DNA of 64,000 nucleotides from CF-118 sp035934385 (GCA_035934385.1 DASYXY010000064.1:27652-91651); one strand, 5' to 3'. Counted from the first letter of the stretch, positions 27,795-35,642 are shown. Notes: generated by a model from the sequence alone, not told the origin. Translations and numbers: made by a program.

Positions 27795-28069
27795 CGCTTG
27801 CCCGCCTCGATTCGCTGCAGCTCGACGTCGGCCTTCTGCCCGACCTTCAGCCCGGCCGCCTTGAGCAGCGCCTGGCTGAGGCTCAGCGCCAGCACGCCGC
27901 CACCGGCCGGCATCGTGTTGGACGTGAATTCCGTCCCGTTCAGCGTCCCCCGCACTCGCATCTGCTTGAGGCCCCCCAACTCCTGGGCGGCCTTCGTGGG
28001 TACGTCCATCACCGCCAACCCCGACCGCTGCTCGGGGCGGAAGTAGCGGACGGTGCCCGTGAATTTCAT
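27791..28069 (-). CDS. DUF1905 domain protein
   Basis: A 92-residue small beta-barrel protein of the DUF1905 family. MKFTGTVRYF starts the fold, and VRGTLNGTEFTSNTMPAGGG and LSQALLKAAGLKVGQKADVELQ are the typical repeats. Function is unknown; family members are often stand-alone or fused to YdeI-like domains. It shares its stop with the CTG start of the ABC ATPase, so it is probably the first gene of a three-gene minus operon. Confidence 0.85.
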   Translation of the reverse strand: MKFTGTVRYFRPEQRSGLAVMDVPTKAAQELGGLKQMRVRGTLNGTEFTSNTMPAGGGVLALSLSQALLKAAGLKVGQKADVELQRIEAGKR

Positions 28070-28175
28070 GGAGTCAAGAACCTATCACCGACCCGCCCTC
28101 AAACGTACGTTCGGAACAATTTCGCTTAACACTGTTCAGTACACCCAGGTCCTTTAGGAGAATTCTTCCGCCACG
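28070..28175. promoter_or_regulatory. Divergent intergenic region with a perfect 10-base palindrome
   Basis: This region separates the DUF1905/ABC operon from the histidine kinase gene. AACGTACGTT at 28102-28111 is a perfect palindrome suitable for a dimeric regulator. AGGAG at 28156-28160 is the only good ribosome site for the kinase. No convincing -35/-10 pair was found. Confidence 0.4.
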
Positions 28176-29552
28176 CTGCGCATCAAGAACGAATCGGTAC
28201 AGGGGCTGATCCGCTTCGGCCTGCTCGCGCTCGTGCCCGTCGTGGCCCTGGGCATCGTCATCGCCCAGGAGCTGAACGCCGACATCCAGGCTCGCTACCT
28301 TGTCACTGGCCGTACGAGCGCCACGCTCATCGCGACCGCTGGGGTCCAGCCGCTGCTCAACGAGCAGGAGCTCGCGAGCGGGCTGTCGCAGGTCCAGATC
28401 GACCAGATCGATGGGGAGCTGCAAGGGGCCTCGCTGAGCAACGAGGTTCGCCGGATCAAGGTCTGGAACCGTGTCGGCACCGTCATCTATTCGGACAACC
28501 ACGCGCTGATCGGTAGGACTTTCACCATCGATGACGACCTCAGGGCGGCGCTCGCGGGCAACGCTAGCGCTAGCGTCACGGACGGTCACGACGAGGAGAA
28601 CTCCGGGGACAACCTCCCCGGCCCGCTCATCCAGGTCTACGTCCCGCTGATCTTCAGGGGCAGCCTGGACGTAAGCGGCGTGTTCGAGATCTATCTTCCG
28701 TACGCGCCGGTGCAGGCCGCGATCGACAGCGAGTCCCATCAGCTCTACGTGCTTCTGGCCATCGGCCTGGCGCTCTTCTACGCAGCGATGTTCCCGATCG
28801 TCGCGCTGGCCGACCGCTGGCGGCGGCGCGCCGAGGCGACGGCGATCGCCAACCTCGCCACGCAAGAACGCCTGAGCCGCCTTAAGAGCCAGTTCCTCGT
28901 TCGAATCTCCCATCAGTTCCGCACCGCTCTCGTAGGTATCGAAGGCTTCAGTGAGGTGATTCGCGACTCCGAGCAGCTCGACCTGGACGAGGTCAGGGCC
29001 TACGCCACCGACATCCACAACGACGCGGAGCGCCTGGACCAGGCATTCGCGCGGATGCTTGCGCTCGACGAGATGGAGGCGGGACGCGTCGCGCTCGACC
29101 GGTCCCAGGTCGACCTCAACCGGCTCGTGGGCGACGTGGTCGAGAGGGCGCACAGGCAGACGCCGACCGCTGCGATCAAAATGACCCCCGAACCCTCCTC
29201 GCCCGTGATCGAGTGCGATCACGCCCGGGTACAACAGCTGCTTTCGATACTCATCGACAACGCGATCAGATACTCACCCGCGGCCAGCCAGGTCGACGTC
29301 AGCGTGGCGAAGCGCGACGGCGAGGTCGAGGTGACAGTCGTCGACCGCGGCCCTGGCTTGGCTGCCGACGATGCGCCGGCCGGCAACGGGCCCCGCGGCA
29401 CCGGCCTCGGGCTACCAATCGCGCGGCAGATCGTCCGCCTCCACGGTGGCCGCATCTGGTTCATCAGCAAACCAGGCCAGGGGACGCAGGTGCATTTCAC
29501 GCTTCCGCTGAAGGCCGAAGCGGCCGTGGAGACAAAGGTCACCGCGGCCTAG
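28176..29552 (+). CDS. Membrane sensor histidine kinase, orphan, unusual start codon
   Basis: A sensor kinase of about 458 residues: helix 1 (LIRFGLLALVPVVALGIVIAQ), an external sensor of about 150 residues, helix 2 (LYVLLAIGLALFYAAMFPIVAL), a HisKA domain with phospho-His in RISHQFRTAL (the usual SHELRTPL altered), then a HATPase domain with NAIRYSP, DRGPGL and GTGLGLPIA boxes. GTG 28233 would cut through helix 1, so the start must lie upstream, yet the frame holds only ACG 28173 and CTG 28176 after the stop at 28155. AGGAG at 28156-28160 lies 12-15 bases before them. No response regulator is nearby. Family A repeats follow 48 bases after the stop. Confidence 0.85.
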   Translation: MRIKNESVQGLIRFGLLALVPVVALGIVIAQELNADIQARYLVTGRTSATLIATAGVQPLLNEQELASGLSQVQIDQIDGELQGASLSNEVRRIKVWNRVGTVIYSDNHALIGRTFTIDDDLRAALAGNASASVTDGHDEENSGDNLPGPLIQVYVPLIFRGSLDVSGVFEIYLPYAPVQAAIDSESHQLYVLLAIGLALFYAAMFPIVALADRWRRRAEATAIANLATQERLSRLKSQFLVRISHQFRTALVGIEGFSEVIRDSEQLDLDEVRAYATDIHNDAERLDQAFARMLALDEMEAGRVALDRSQVDLNRLVGDVVERAHRQTPTAAIKMTPEPSSPVIECDHARVQQLLSILIDNAIRYSPAASQVDVSVAKRDGEVEVTVVDRGPGLAADDAPAGNGPRGTGLGLPIARQIVRLHGGRIWFISKPGQGTQVHFTLPLKAEAAVETKVTAA

Positions 29553-29600
29553 CTCGCTCGACCGCCGGGCTACCGATTCTGTTTGCAGCCACCAAAGCCG

Positions 29601-29660
29601 CCAGTGCCGGCACTCGCGGCCAATGACGGCCATTCAAGCCCGCCAGTGCCGGCACTCGCG
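29601..29660. repeat. Family A palindromic repeat, two direct copies
   Basis: Two copies of CCAGTGCCGGCACTCGCGG (29601-29619 and 29643-29661) stand 42 bases apart in the same orientation. The core AGTGCCGGCACT is a perfect palindrome. They lie between the histidine kinase stop and the nitroreductase start. The same core recurs at 42.9, 43.85 and 63.4 kb. Confidence 0.8.
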
Positions 29661-29716
29661 GTTAATCACAGGCTTGTATCGCAATCTCAATCGTGCGCCG
29701 ACCTAGGATGCTGCGC

Positions 29717-30232
29717 ATGGCAAATGAAGTGTTCGAGGCGGTGCGGACGGTGCTGGCGGTGCGTGAGTACGCGGACAGGGAGGTTCCCGCCGACGTGGTG
29801 CGGCGCATCGCCGACGCGGGCCGGCTGACAGCGAGCGGAGGCAACGGCCAGCCCTGGCACTTCGTGGTCGTGCATGAACGGGCCGGCATGCAGAAGCTCG
29901 GCTCGCTGGTGCGCACGGGCCCCTACATCGCCAACGCGCGCGCCGCCGTGATCGTCGCGTACGAGAAGGCGAAGGGTTCCATCGGCATCTCGGACGCGAG
30001 TCGAGCCGTGCAGTCGATGATCCTCGCCGCGTGGGGCGACGGCGTCGGCTCGAACTGGACGGGCTTCTCGGATCTGGACCCCGGGCGCGCCGAGTTCGGC
30101 CTGCCCGACACGTACGCCGTGATCGCGGTCATGCCTCTGGGTTACCCGAAGCACCGGGTCGTAGGCAACAAGAAGCGCAGGCCGTTCGACGAAGTGGTGT
30201 CAGGGGAGCGCTTCGGCAGCCCGCTGCAGTGA
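29717..30232 (+). CDS. Nitroreductase family protein
   Basis: A 171-residue FMN-binding nitroreductase-like protein, short for the family. The N-terminal VREYADREVPADVVRRI contains the Arg-x-Tyr FMN phosphate contact (R-x-[FY] motif), and GNGQPWHFVVV matches the P-W-x-F strand. PLGYPKHRVVGNKKRRPFDEVV is the normal C-terminus. ATG 29717 is preceded by AGG at a reasonable distance; ATG 29708 is an alternative. It opens a five-gene plus-strand operon ending with an amidase. The stop and the next start share TGATG. Confidence 0.85.
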   Translation: MANEVFEAVRTVLAVREYADREVPADVVRRIADAGRLTASGGNGQPWHFVVVHERAGMQKLGSLVRTGPYIANARAAVIVAYEKAKGSIGISDASRAVQSMILAAWGDGVGSNWTGFSDLDPGRAEFGLPDTYAVIAVMPLGYPKHRVVGNKKRRPFDEVVSGERFGSPLQ

Positions 30233-30654
30233 TGGAGTCCATGCACGGGCTCGCGCTGCTCCGCAGGCTGAAGCTGTTCGAGCCGCCCGACGGCATGTGG
30301 GCGAACCTCGGCATGCGGATCACACGGGCCGAGGAATCATCGGTCGTGATCGAAGGCAGCTTCTCGCGGCAGACGCACGGGAGGGCGGGCGAGATACATC
30401 GCGGCGCCGTGGCCGCGATCGCAGACGGCGCCACCGCGTGCGCCGCAGCGACGCTGGCCGCCGAAGGCGAGATCGCCACCACCGTCGAGCTGATCCTCGA
30501 CTTCTTCAGGCCTGCGCGGCCCGGCCGCGCGCTCGCAAAGGGTTCCGCGCTGCATCGCGCCGGACATCTCGTCTTCTGCGCCGCCACCGTGGAGCAGCGC
30601 GGCGAGACGGTGGCCGAGGCACACGCCACGATCGCGCTGGTCCGGCCGGCGTGA
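30232..30654 (+). CDS. PaaI-like hotdog-fold thioesterase
   Basis: A 140-residue acyl-CoA thioesterase-like protein with the hotdog fold. GEIHRGAVAAIADGATACAA is the typical active-site helix with His and the Asp that activates water. The strand TVELILDFFRPARPG and ALHRAGHLVFCAATVEQ follow. ATG 30232 shares bases with the nitroreductase stop (TGATG), and its own stop overlaps the aminotransferase GTG. Members clear stalled aryl- or acyl-CoA esters. Confidence 0.86.
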   Translation: MESMHGLALLRRLKLFEPPDGMWANLGMRITRAEESSVVIEGSFSRQTHGRAGEIHRGAVAAIADGATACAAATLAAEGEIATTVELILDFFRPARPGRALAKGSALHRAGHLVFCAATVEQRGETVAEAHATIALVRPA

Positions 30655-31793
30655 TCGACGTCGAGAAGATCCGCCGCGACGAATTCCCGATCACGCGGCG
30701 CGGCGCCTACTTCGACAACGCAACGCTCGGGCCCCCGCCGGTACGTCACGTGCGCGCCGTCACCGAATTCCTGGAGCGCATGTCCAGCCAGGGTTTGGAG
30801 GACCTGTTCGAGGTCAGCGAGGCGGGTGTCGACGCGGTCCGCGCGCGGGCGGCCGCGCTGCTGAACGCAGATGCGTCACGGGTCTTCTTCGTGCGCAGCA
30901 CCAGCCACGGCGTCGGCGTCGTCGCGGAAGGGCTGCAGTGGCGCGATGGCGACGAGGTCGTGCTGTACGAGCTCGATCATCCGGCTGGGGTCTTTCCGTG
31001 GCTGAACCTGGCCGACCGCGGCGTGAAGGTCAGGTTCATCAAGGACCGCGGCCGGTTCGGTTTCGACGCCGAAGATGTTCGGGAGCTGGTCACGCCGCGC
31101 ACCCGGGCGGTGTGCGTGAGCCTCGTGAACTTCGCGCACGGAACGCGCGCGGACGTCGAGGGCATTGCTGCGATCTGCCGGGAGCGAGGCATCTGGTTCG
31201 TTGTCGACGCGGTGCAGGCGCTGGGTGCGCTGAGGGTCGATGCGGCGGGGCTAGGCGCCGACCTGGTGGTCGCGCATGGCTACAAGTTCCTGCTCTCAGG
31301 CTTTGGGCTTGGCATCGCGTGCTGCTCCGATCGCGCCCTCGCCGAGCTCAAGGTCCGACAGGTCGGATGGAACAGCGTGGAGAACCCTTTCGATGTCGAT
31401 CGCATCCTGGCGTTCGACATGACCTTCCCGCCGAGCGCCAGGCGTTTCGAGCCGAGCTTCCAGCCCCTGCCGCAGGTGTTCGGCCTCGGCGCGACGCTGG
31501 AACTGTTCCACGAGGTCGGTGTCGACGTGATCGAAAAGCGCGTGCTCGCGCTGGCCGGGCGGCTGGCGGCCGGTCTCCAGACGAAGGGATACGAAGTGGT
31601 CGGCCCGCAGGCCACCGAAGCGCGCTCGCCGATCGTCTCGGTCGCTATGCGAAGCGACCATGAGCGGGCCCGCGTCCAGCGCGGCTTGCTCGCGAGCACG
31701 ACGACGTGCGCAGTCCGCGAGTCGCGCGTGCGCCTCTCGCCGCACTTCTACAACACCGAGGCAGAGATCGACAGATTGCTGAGCTGCCTCTGA
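30651..31793 (+). CDS. Class V aminotransferase family protein (cysteine-desulfurase/kynureninase fold)
   Basis: A 380-residue PLP enzyme. The Schiff-base Lys212 is in VAHGYKFLLSG and the PLP-pyridine Asp186 in FVVDAVQALGA. N-terminal RRGAYFDNATLGPPP fits the group whose members carry out desulfuration, epimerisation or lyase reactions. Cys-containing active-site loops of true NifS/SufS enzymes are not evident, so sulfur mobilisation is unlikely. GTG 30651 overlaps the thioesterase stop as GTGA; the frame continues upstream but only as antisense-like arginine-rich sequence. The function within the amidase operon is unknown. Confidence 0.85.
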   Translation: MIDVEKIRRDEFPITRRGAYFDNATLGPPPVRHVRAVTEFLERMSSQGLEDLFEVSEAGVDAVRARAAALLNADASRVFFVRSTSHGVGVVAEGLQWRDGDEVVLYELDHPAGVFPWLNLADRGVKVRFIKDRGRFGFDAEDVRELVTPRTRAVCVSLVNFAHGTRADVEGIAAICRERGIWFVVDAVQALGALRVDAAGLGADLVVAHGYKFLLSGFGLGIACCSDRALAELKVRQVGWNSVENPFDVDRILAFDMTFPPSARRFEPSFQPLPQVFGLGATLELFHEVGVDVIEKRVLALAGRLAAGLQTKGYEVVGPQATEARSPIVSVAMRSDHERARVQRGLLASTTTCAVRESRVRLSPHFYNTEAEIDRLLSCL

Positions 31794-31957
31794 TGGCGGA
31801 GCTCGAGGACGACATCGGCCGCCGGCTCGAAGAGCTCGGCGTGCGCACATCGGAAGAAGAGCTGCGTGAGCTCGCGGCCGCCTATCCCGCGCTGGTCGCG
31901 TGGATGCGCATGGCCGAAGAGCTGGCTCGCGACGAGGACCAGGAGCTGCCCGAGTGA
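31793..31957 (+). CDS. 54-residue GatC/AtzG-like small protein coupled to amidase
   Basis: A small acidic, wholly helical protein (54 residues). EEELRELAAAYPALVAWMRMAEEL forms one amphipathic helix after a short LEELGV turn, and the tail ends DEDQELPE. This plan resembles the small GatC-like subunits (such as AtzG/DUF4089) that wrap around GatA-type amidases. The ATG at 31793 shares TGATG with the aminotransferase stop and its own stop overlaps the amidase GTG as GTGA, so it is coupled on both sides. Similarity is by pattern and context, not by a firm domain match. Confidence 0.65.
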   Translation: MAELEDDIGRRLEELGVRTSEEELRELAAAYPALVAWMRMAEELARDEDQELPE

Positions 31958-33294
31958 GCCTGCACTACCGGTCCCTGCTCGAGGTGAGCGGCCTCATGAG
32001 GGCCAAGGAGCTGTCGCCGGTCGAGCTCGCGCGCGAGATGCTCGAGCGCATCGAGCGCCTGAACCCGAGCCTTGGCGCCTACTACACGGTGTTCGCGGAA
32101 AGCGCGCTCGCCGAGGCGCGCGCCGCGGAGTCAGAGATCGCAACCGGGGCGTGGCGCGGGCCGCTGCACGGCGTCCCGATCGCCTTCAAAGACCTGTTCC
32201 AGCTCGGCCCGACCACCGCGGGCTCGGGCTTGCTCGCCGGCCACGTCGCCAGCCGCGATGCGGAGCTAGTGACGCGAGCGCGAGCCGCCGGCGCCGTCAT
32301 CCTTGGCAAGCTTGCCACGCACGAGTTCGGCCTCGCGGCGGCGACGCTGTCCGACCACTTTCCACCCGCGCGCAACCCGTGGGACCCAGAACGCACGCCC
32401 GGCGGCTCCAGCACCGGAGCCGGCACCGCGCTCGCCGCGGGCCTGGCCTTCGGCGCGTTCGGCACCGACACCGGTGGCTCGGTCCGTCTCCCCGCCGCCT
32501 TCAGCGGCGTCGTCGGCTTCAAGCCCACGTTCGGGCTCCTGGGCACGAAGGGCGTGATCCCGCTTTCGCCGACTCTGGACCACGCTGGGCCGCTGGCACG
32601 CAGGGTCGCCGATGCCGCCGCGCTCGGCGCGATCGCTTTCGATGCAGACGCCGGCCTTCACGGGCTGCGCGTCGGTGTGCCCCGCGACTTCTGGAACGCA
32701 GGCGATCCCCAGGTGCGCGAACGCGTCGAGGCCGCGATCGATTCGTTACCCGAGCTGGGCGCGCTGATCAGCGAAGTGAGCCTTGGTTTCGGCGTCGTCC
32801 AGGTGATGGCGACCGGGTACCTGATCACCCTTCCCGAGGCGGCCGCGTTCCACCTGCCCGCGCTGCGCAGCGGCCGGTCCGGATACGGCCACGAGTTCGG
32901 CCTCGTCATGCGCACTGGACTGCTCGTCCCCGGACACTCCTACGTGCACGCGCAGAAGGCCCGCGCCCGCATCTCGCGGCGGATGGCGGAGGTCTTCGAG
33001 TCGTTCGACGTGCTCGCGATGCCGACCGTCGGGGCGTTCGCGGACCCGCTGCCGGCCGGGCCCCGGCCGCTCACGAAACGCATCAGCGAGCAGCCGACGC
33101 CGCAGTACACGTGGCTCGCGAACGTCTACGGCGGACCCGCGGTGTCGGTGCCTTGCGGATTCACCGCCGAGGGACTACCGGTCGGGCTGCAGCTGATGGG
33201 CCGCCCGGCCGACGACGCCACCGTGCTGCGCGCGGCGCACGCGTACGAGCAGGCCGCGGGTTGGCGCGACGAGCACCCGCCGCTCTGGCCCTAG
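31954..33294 (+). CDS. Amidase signature family amidase (GatA-like)
   Basis: A 446-residue amidase-signature hydrolase. Lys79 (IAFKDLF), cis-Ser153 (PGGSSTGAG) and nucleophile Ser176 (TDTGGSVRLPAAF) form the triad. The glycine-serine core between 148 and 180 is well conserved. GTG 31954 overlaps the stop of the small GatC/AtzG-like gene, suggesting a two-subunit enzyme. Family members hydrolyse aryl amides, 1-carboxybiuret, allophanate-type ureides or peptides' amides. The neighbouring convergent DUF1989 protein would suit urea- or guanidine-type compounds, but that gene is on the other strand. Confidence 0.9.
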   Translation: MSLHYRSLLEVSGLMRAKELSPVELAREMLERIERLNPSLGAYYTVFAESALAEARAAESEIATGAWRGPLHGVPIAFKDLFQLGPTTAGSGLLAGHVASRDAELVTRARAAGAVILGKLATHEFGLAAATLSDHFPPARNPWDPERTPGGSSTGAGTALAAGLAFGAFGTDTGGSVRLPAAFSGVVGFKPTFGLLGTKGVIPLSPTLDHAGPLARRVADAAALGAIAFDADAGLHGLRVGVPRDFWNAGDPQVRERVEAAIDSLPELGALISEVSLGFGVVQVMATGYLITLPEAAAFHLPALRSGRSGYGHEFGLVMRTGLLVPGHSYVHAQKARARISRRMAEVFESFDVLAMPTVGAFADPLPAGPRPLTKRISEQPTPQYTWLANVYGGPAVSVPCGFTAEGLPVGLQLMGRPADDATVLRAAHAYEQAAGWRDEHPPLWP

Positions 33295-33301
33295 AAAAAC
33301 C

Positions 33302-34114
33302 TCAGCCGTACACCGACGACTTGATGCGCACGGGCTCGGGCGGCTTCCAGCTCGCGAGCAAGGACGGGTCGAGCTCGTAGACCTCGACGCCGAGCGGATG
33401 GCAGTTGGCGATGGGGTCGCCGCCGTCTTCGCCCCATCCCCACTGCGACAGGTCGCCGCTGGGGCAGGTCGAGATGGCGCACAGCAGGTCGATCTCGGCG
33501 AAGAACTCGAAGAAGTCGCCTTTCCTGGCGGGGCTCGCCTCCATGAAGTAGATCTCATGGACTGGATCGAGCCCTGTCACCTGAAAGACGTTCAGCACGT
33601 CGTGCACGTCCAGCTCGGTGAGGTGATAGGGCGCGACCGCGCGCGCAAGGTTGTTGTGGCACGTGACGTTGTAGTCGCGGTCGTCCAGCAGCTTGTACAG
33701 GTAGGGATCGCAGCGGCTGCCGAGCAGGTCGTGGCAGCGGCCGCCCTCCGCGGTGGGCGTCGTCGGCAGCGTGTCGTTGGTGATGGTGACCATCGGGCGG
33801 AGGTAGGGCAGGCACGACCACAGGCGGTCGAAGGTCGTGACGTGCGCGCCCTGCAGCTGGCGCGTGCGCGCGGCCCAGAAGCGCTCGCGAGGGTTGTCCA
33901 GGTTCCAGAGGTTGAGATCGCACACCTGCGGGCCCTCGACCGTGACGATGCGCACCACCGAACCCGCCCTCACGGGCCACGCGTAGCCGCTGCGGATCGG
34001 GACGATGTGCTCGTGCGTGCGCCGGCTCTGCGGCACCGCGTGCGCGATGCGCTTGTAGAGCTCGCGATCGAAGTCGATGCGACCAGGCGAGTCGGGGTCG
34101 CGGTAGAGGTGCAT
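33302..34114 (-). CDS. DUF1989 / urea-carboxylase-associated family protein
   Basis: A 270-residue member of the DUF1989 family. The diagnostic segments are GYAWPVRAGSVVRI, EGPQVCDLNLWN, GRCHDLLGSRCDPYLY, CHNNLARAVAPYHL and NVFQVTG, rich in conserved Cys/His likely to bind a metal. Family pairs have been identified as carboxyguanidine deiminase subunits acting beside guanidine carboxylase; single proteins like this one remain uncharacterised. No urea or guanidine carboxylase is in the window. It diverges from the GNAT gene with a 38-base gap and converges with the amidase gene, whose stop is seven bases away. Confidence 0.84.
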   Translation of the reverse strand: MHLYRDPDSPGRIDFDRELYKRIAHAVPQSRRTHEHIVPIRSGYAWPVRAGSVVRIVTVEGPQVCDLNLWNLDNPRERFWAARTRQLQGAHVTTFDRLWSCLPYLRPMVTITNDTLPTTPTAEGGRCHDLLGSRCDPYLYKLLDDRDYNVTCHNNLARAVAPYHLTELDVHDVLNVFQVTGLDPVHEIYFMEASPARKGDFFEFFAEIDLLCAISTCPSGDLSQWGWGEDGGDPIANCHPLGVEVYELDPSLLASWKPPEPVRIKSSVYG

Positions 34115-34152
34115 CGCGTCATTCTGAGCCGCGGTCGTGCGATGCTGCGAGC

Positions 34153-34791
34153 GTGCTCGTCGACGTCACGACGTGGAGCCTGGAGACTGAAGACCCTTCG
34201 GAGCTCACGCCGTCGCCGTCGCCGCCCGAATTCGTGGAGCTGCGGCAGGCGCTCAGGCCGACGCCGGAGCTCGGCCGCTTTCTCTACACGGCGGCGGGTG
34301 GCAACTGGTACTGGTTCAACCGGCTGAGCTGGACTTACGACCGCTGGCTGGAGCGGTTCGGCCTCGACCGCGTCGAAGTGTGGGTGATGTACTCGGAGGG
34401 CACGCCCGCGGGATTTTTCGAGCTCGACGGGTCCCTCGAGGGTGACGTCGAGATCGCCTACTTCGGCGTGATGCCGCAGTTTCTCGGCCGCAAGCTGGGC
34501 GGCTGGCTGTTGAGCGAGGCGATCCACAGGGCGTGGGCGATGGGGGCCCGACGAGTCTGGGTGCATACGTGCAGCCTGGATGCGCAGCCGCAGGCGCTTG
34601 CGAACTACCAGGCGCGCGGCATGCGAGTGTTCAAGGAGGTCACCGAGCCGATGGAGGTGCCCGAGGTCACGCCGGGGCCGTGGCCCGGGGCGGGTGTGCG
34701 CGGCCCTCACATGGTCATCCCGGGTATCCCTCTCCCTATGGGAGAGGGTCAAGGTGAGGGTTCAAGGGAGGAACGAAGTGTCGAAAGTTGA
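34153..34791 (+). CDS. GNAT family N-acetyltransferase with a repeat-derived C-terminal tail
   Basis: A 212-residue acetyltransferase of the GNAT fold. The acetyl-CoA-binding strand and loop are IAYFGVMPQFLGRKLGGWLL (the Q/R-x2-G-x-G/A type motif as FLGRKLGGW). The C-terminal VHTCSLDAQPQALANYQARG is typical of the family. The final 28 residues (IPLPMGEGQGEGS and onward) are encoded by family B repeat at 34728-34760 and are unlikely to be part of the fold. The start is GTG 34153. The end overlaps the first RidA gene by 14 bases. Confidence 0.86.
   Translation: MLVDVTTWSLETEDPSELTPSPSPPEFVELRQALRPTPELGRFLYTAAGGNWYWFNRLSWTYDRWLERFGLDRVEVWVMYSEGTPAGFFELDGSLEGDVEIAYFGVMPQFLGRKLGGWLLSEAIHRAWAMGARRVWVHTCSLDAQPQALANYQARGMRVFKEVTEPMEVPEVTPGPWPGAGVRGPHMVIPGIPLPMGEGQGEGSREERSVES
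34728..34760. repeat. Family B hairpin repeat inside the 3' end of the GNAT gene
   Basis: CCCTCTCCC (34728-34736) pairs with GGGAGAGGG (34740-34748) over a TAT loop, followed by AGGTGAGGG. It is the reverse orientation of the copy at 58833-58864. It is translated as part of GNAT and lies just before the ribosome site of the next gene. Confidence 0.75.
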
Positions 34792-35242
34792 AGAGCGTCT
34801 CGCGGCTTTGGGCCACAAGGTGCCGGTGCCGGGTGCGCCGATCGCCAACTTCGTGAACACGGTGCGGGTCGGCAACCTCGTGTTCACTGCTGGCCAGGGC
34901 CCACGCCGCGAGGACGGCCAGTACGACTACATCGGCAAAGTCGGCAAGGACATCGACCTGGAGACCGCGCGCAAGTCGGCCGAGCTGGTCATCCTGAACT
35001 GCCTCGGCGTCATCAAGCAGGAGATCGGCGACCTCGACCGGGTCAAGCGCGTGGTCAAGCTGCTCGGCATGGTCAACTGCACGCCGGACTTCACCGATCA
35101 ACCGAAGGTGATCAACGGCGCATCAGACCTGCTGGTCGCGGCGTTCGGTGAGGCCGGGCGCCACGCGCGCTCGGCGGTGGGTATGGGTTCGCTGCCCCTG
35201 GGCATTTCGGTCGAGATCGAGATGATCGTCGAGGTCGCTTAG
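34778..35242 (+). CDS. RidA family protein without the catalytic arginine
   Basis: A 154-residue YjgF/YER057c/UK114 protein. The deaminase-type family carries an Arg in an A-R-L-P strand; here the equivalent GMGSLPLGISVEIE has Ser, so imine deaminase activity is doubtful. TVRVGNLVFTAGQGP and CLGVIKQEIGDLDRV are typical of the longer subgroup. GTG 34778 has a strong AGGGAGG six bases before it and lies within the end of the GNAT gene. It is followed four bases after its stop by a second, canonical RidA gene. Confidence 0.87.
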   Translation: MSKVEERLAALGHKVPVPGAPIANFVNTVRVGNLVFTAGQGPRREDGQYDYIGKVGKDIDLETARKSAELVILNCLGVIKQEIGDLDRVKRVVKLLGMVNCTPDFTDQPKVINGASDLLVAAFGEAGRHARSAVGMGSLPLGISVEIEMIVEVA

Positions 35243-35246
35243 GCCA

Positions 35247-35642
35247 GTGAGCCGCGTCAGGGCGCTGCGCGTCCAGGGCCTGATGGAGCCGATCAGCCAT
35301 TTCTCGGACGCGGTGATCGCCGGACACACCCTGTACGTCTCGGGCCTGGTGGCCACGAACGAGCACGGCGACGTCGTCGGTGCAGGCGACGTGGTCGAGC
35401 AGACACGCCAGATCTTTCGCAATCTGAAGCGCATCCTGGACACCGCGGGCGCGACTCCGGCCGACGTCGCGAAGGTGACGATCTTCATGCGCGACGTCGC
35501 GCAGCGGCCGCTCATCAACCCTGTCCGCCAGGAGTTTTTCGGACCCCACCGGCCCGCGAGCACGCTCGTCGAGATCGGCCGCCTCGTCCGTGACGACCTG
35601 CTGCTCGAGATCGAAGCCGTGGCGCAGCTGCCCGATGCCTGA
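35247..35642 (+). CDS. RidA family protein, probable imine/enamine deaminase
   Basis: A 131-residue RidA protein expected to hydrolyse reactive 2-imino/enamine intermediates made by PLP enzymes and amino acid oxidases. The strand GRLVRDDLLLEIEAVA keeps the Arg and Glu of active members; HTLYVSGLVA and QTRQIFRNLKRILDTAG are also standard. It starts with GTG 35247. Many imine-forming enzymes are encoded in the window (DadA, amine oxidases, D-serine dehydratase-like), giving it an obvious job. Confidence 0.89.
   Translation: MSRVRALRVQGLMEPISHFSDAVIAGHTLYVSGLVATNEHGDVVGAGDVVEQTRQIFRNLKRILDTAGATPADVAKVTIFMRDVAQRPLINPVRQEFFGPHRPASTLVEIGRLVRDDLLLEIEAVAQLPDA

Noticed and set aside
28074..29234. 386-codon minus-strand frame opposite the histidine kinase
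   Set aside because: Shadow frame; the plus strand carries all kinase boxes.
29601..29660. Possible mini CRISPR array
   Set aside because: Only two copies, both palindromic, with one 23-base spacer, no leader and no cas genes.
31866..33380. 504-codon open frame overlapping the amidase on the same strand
   Set aside because: Composition is Arg/Ala-rich without any motif, while the other frame encodes a full amidase triad. Long empty frames are expected in GC-rich DNA.
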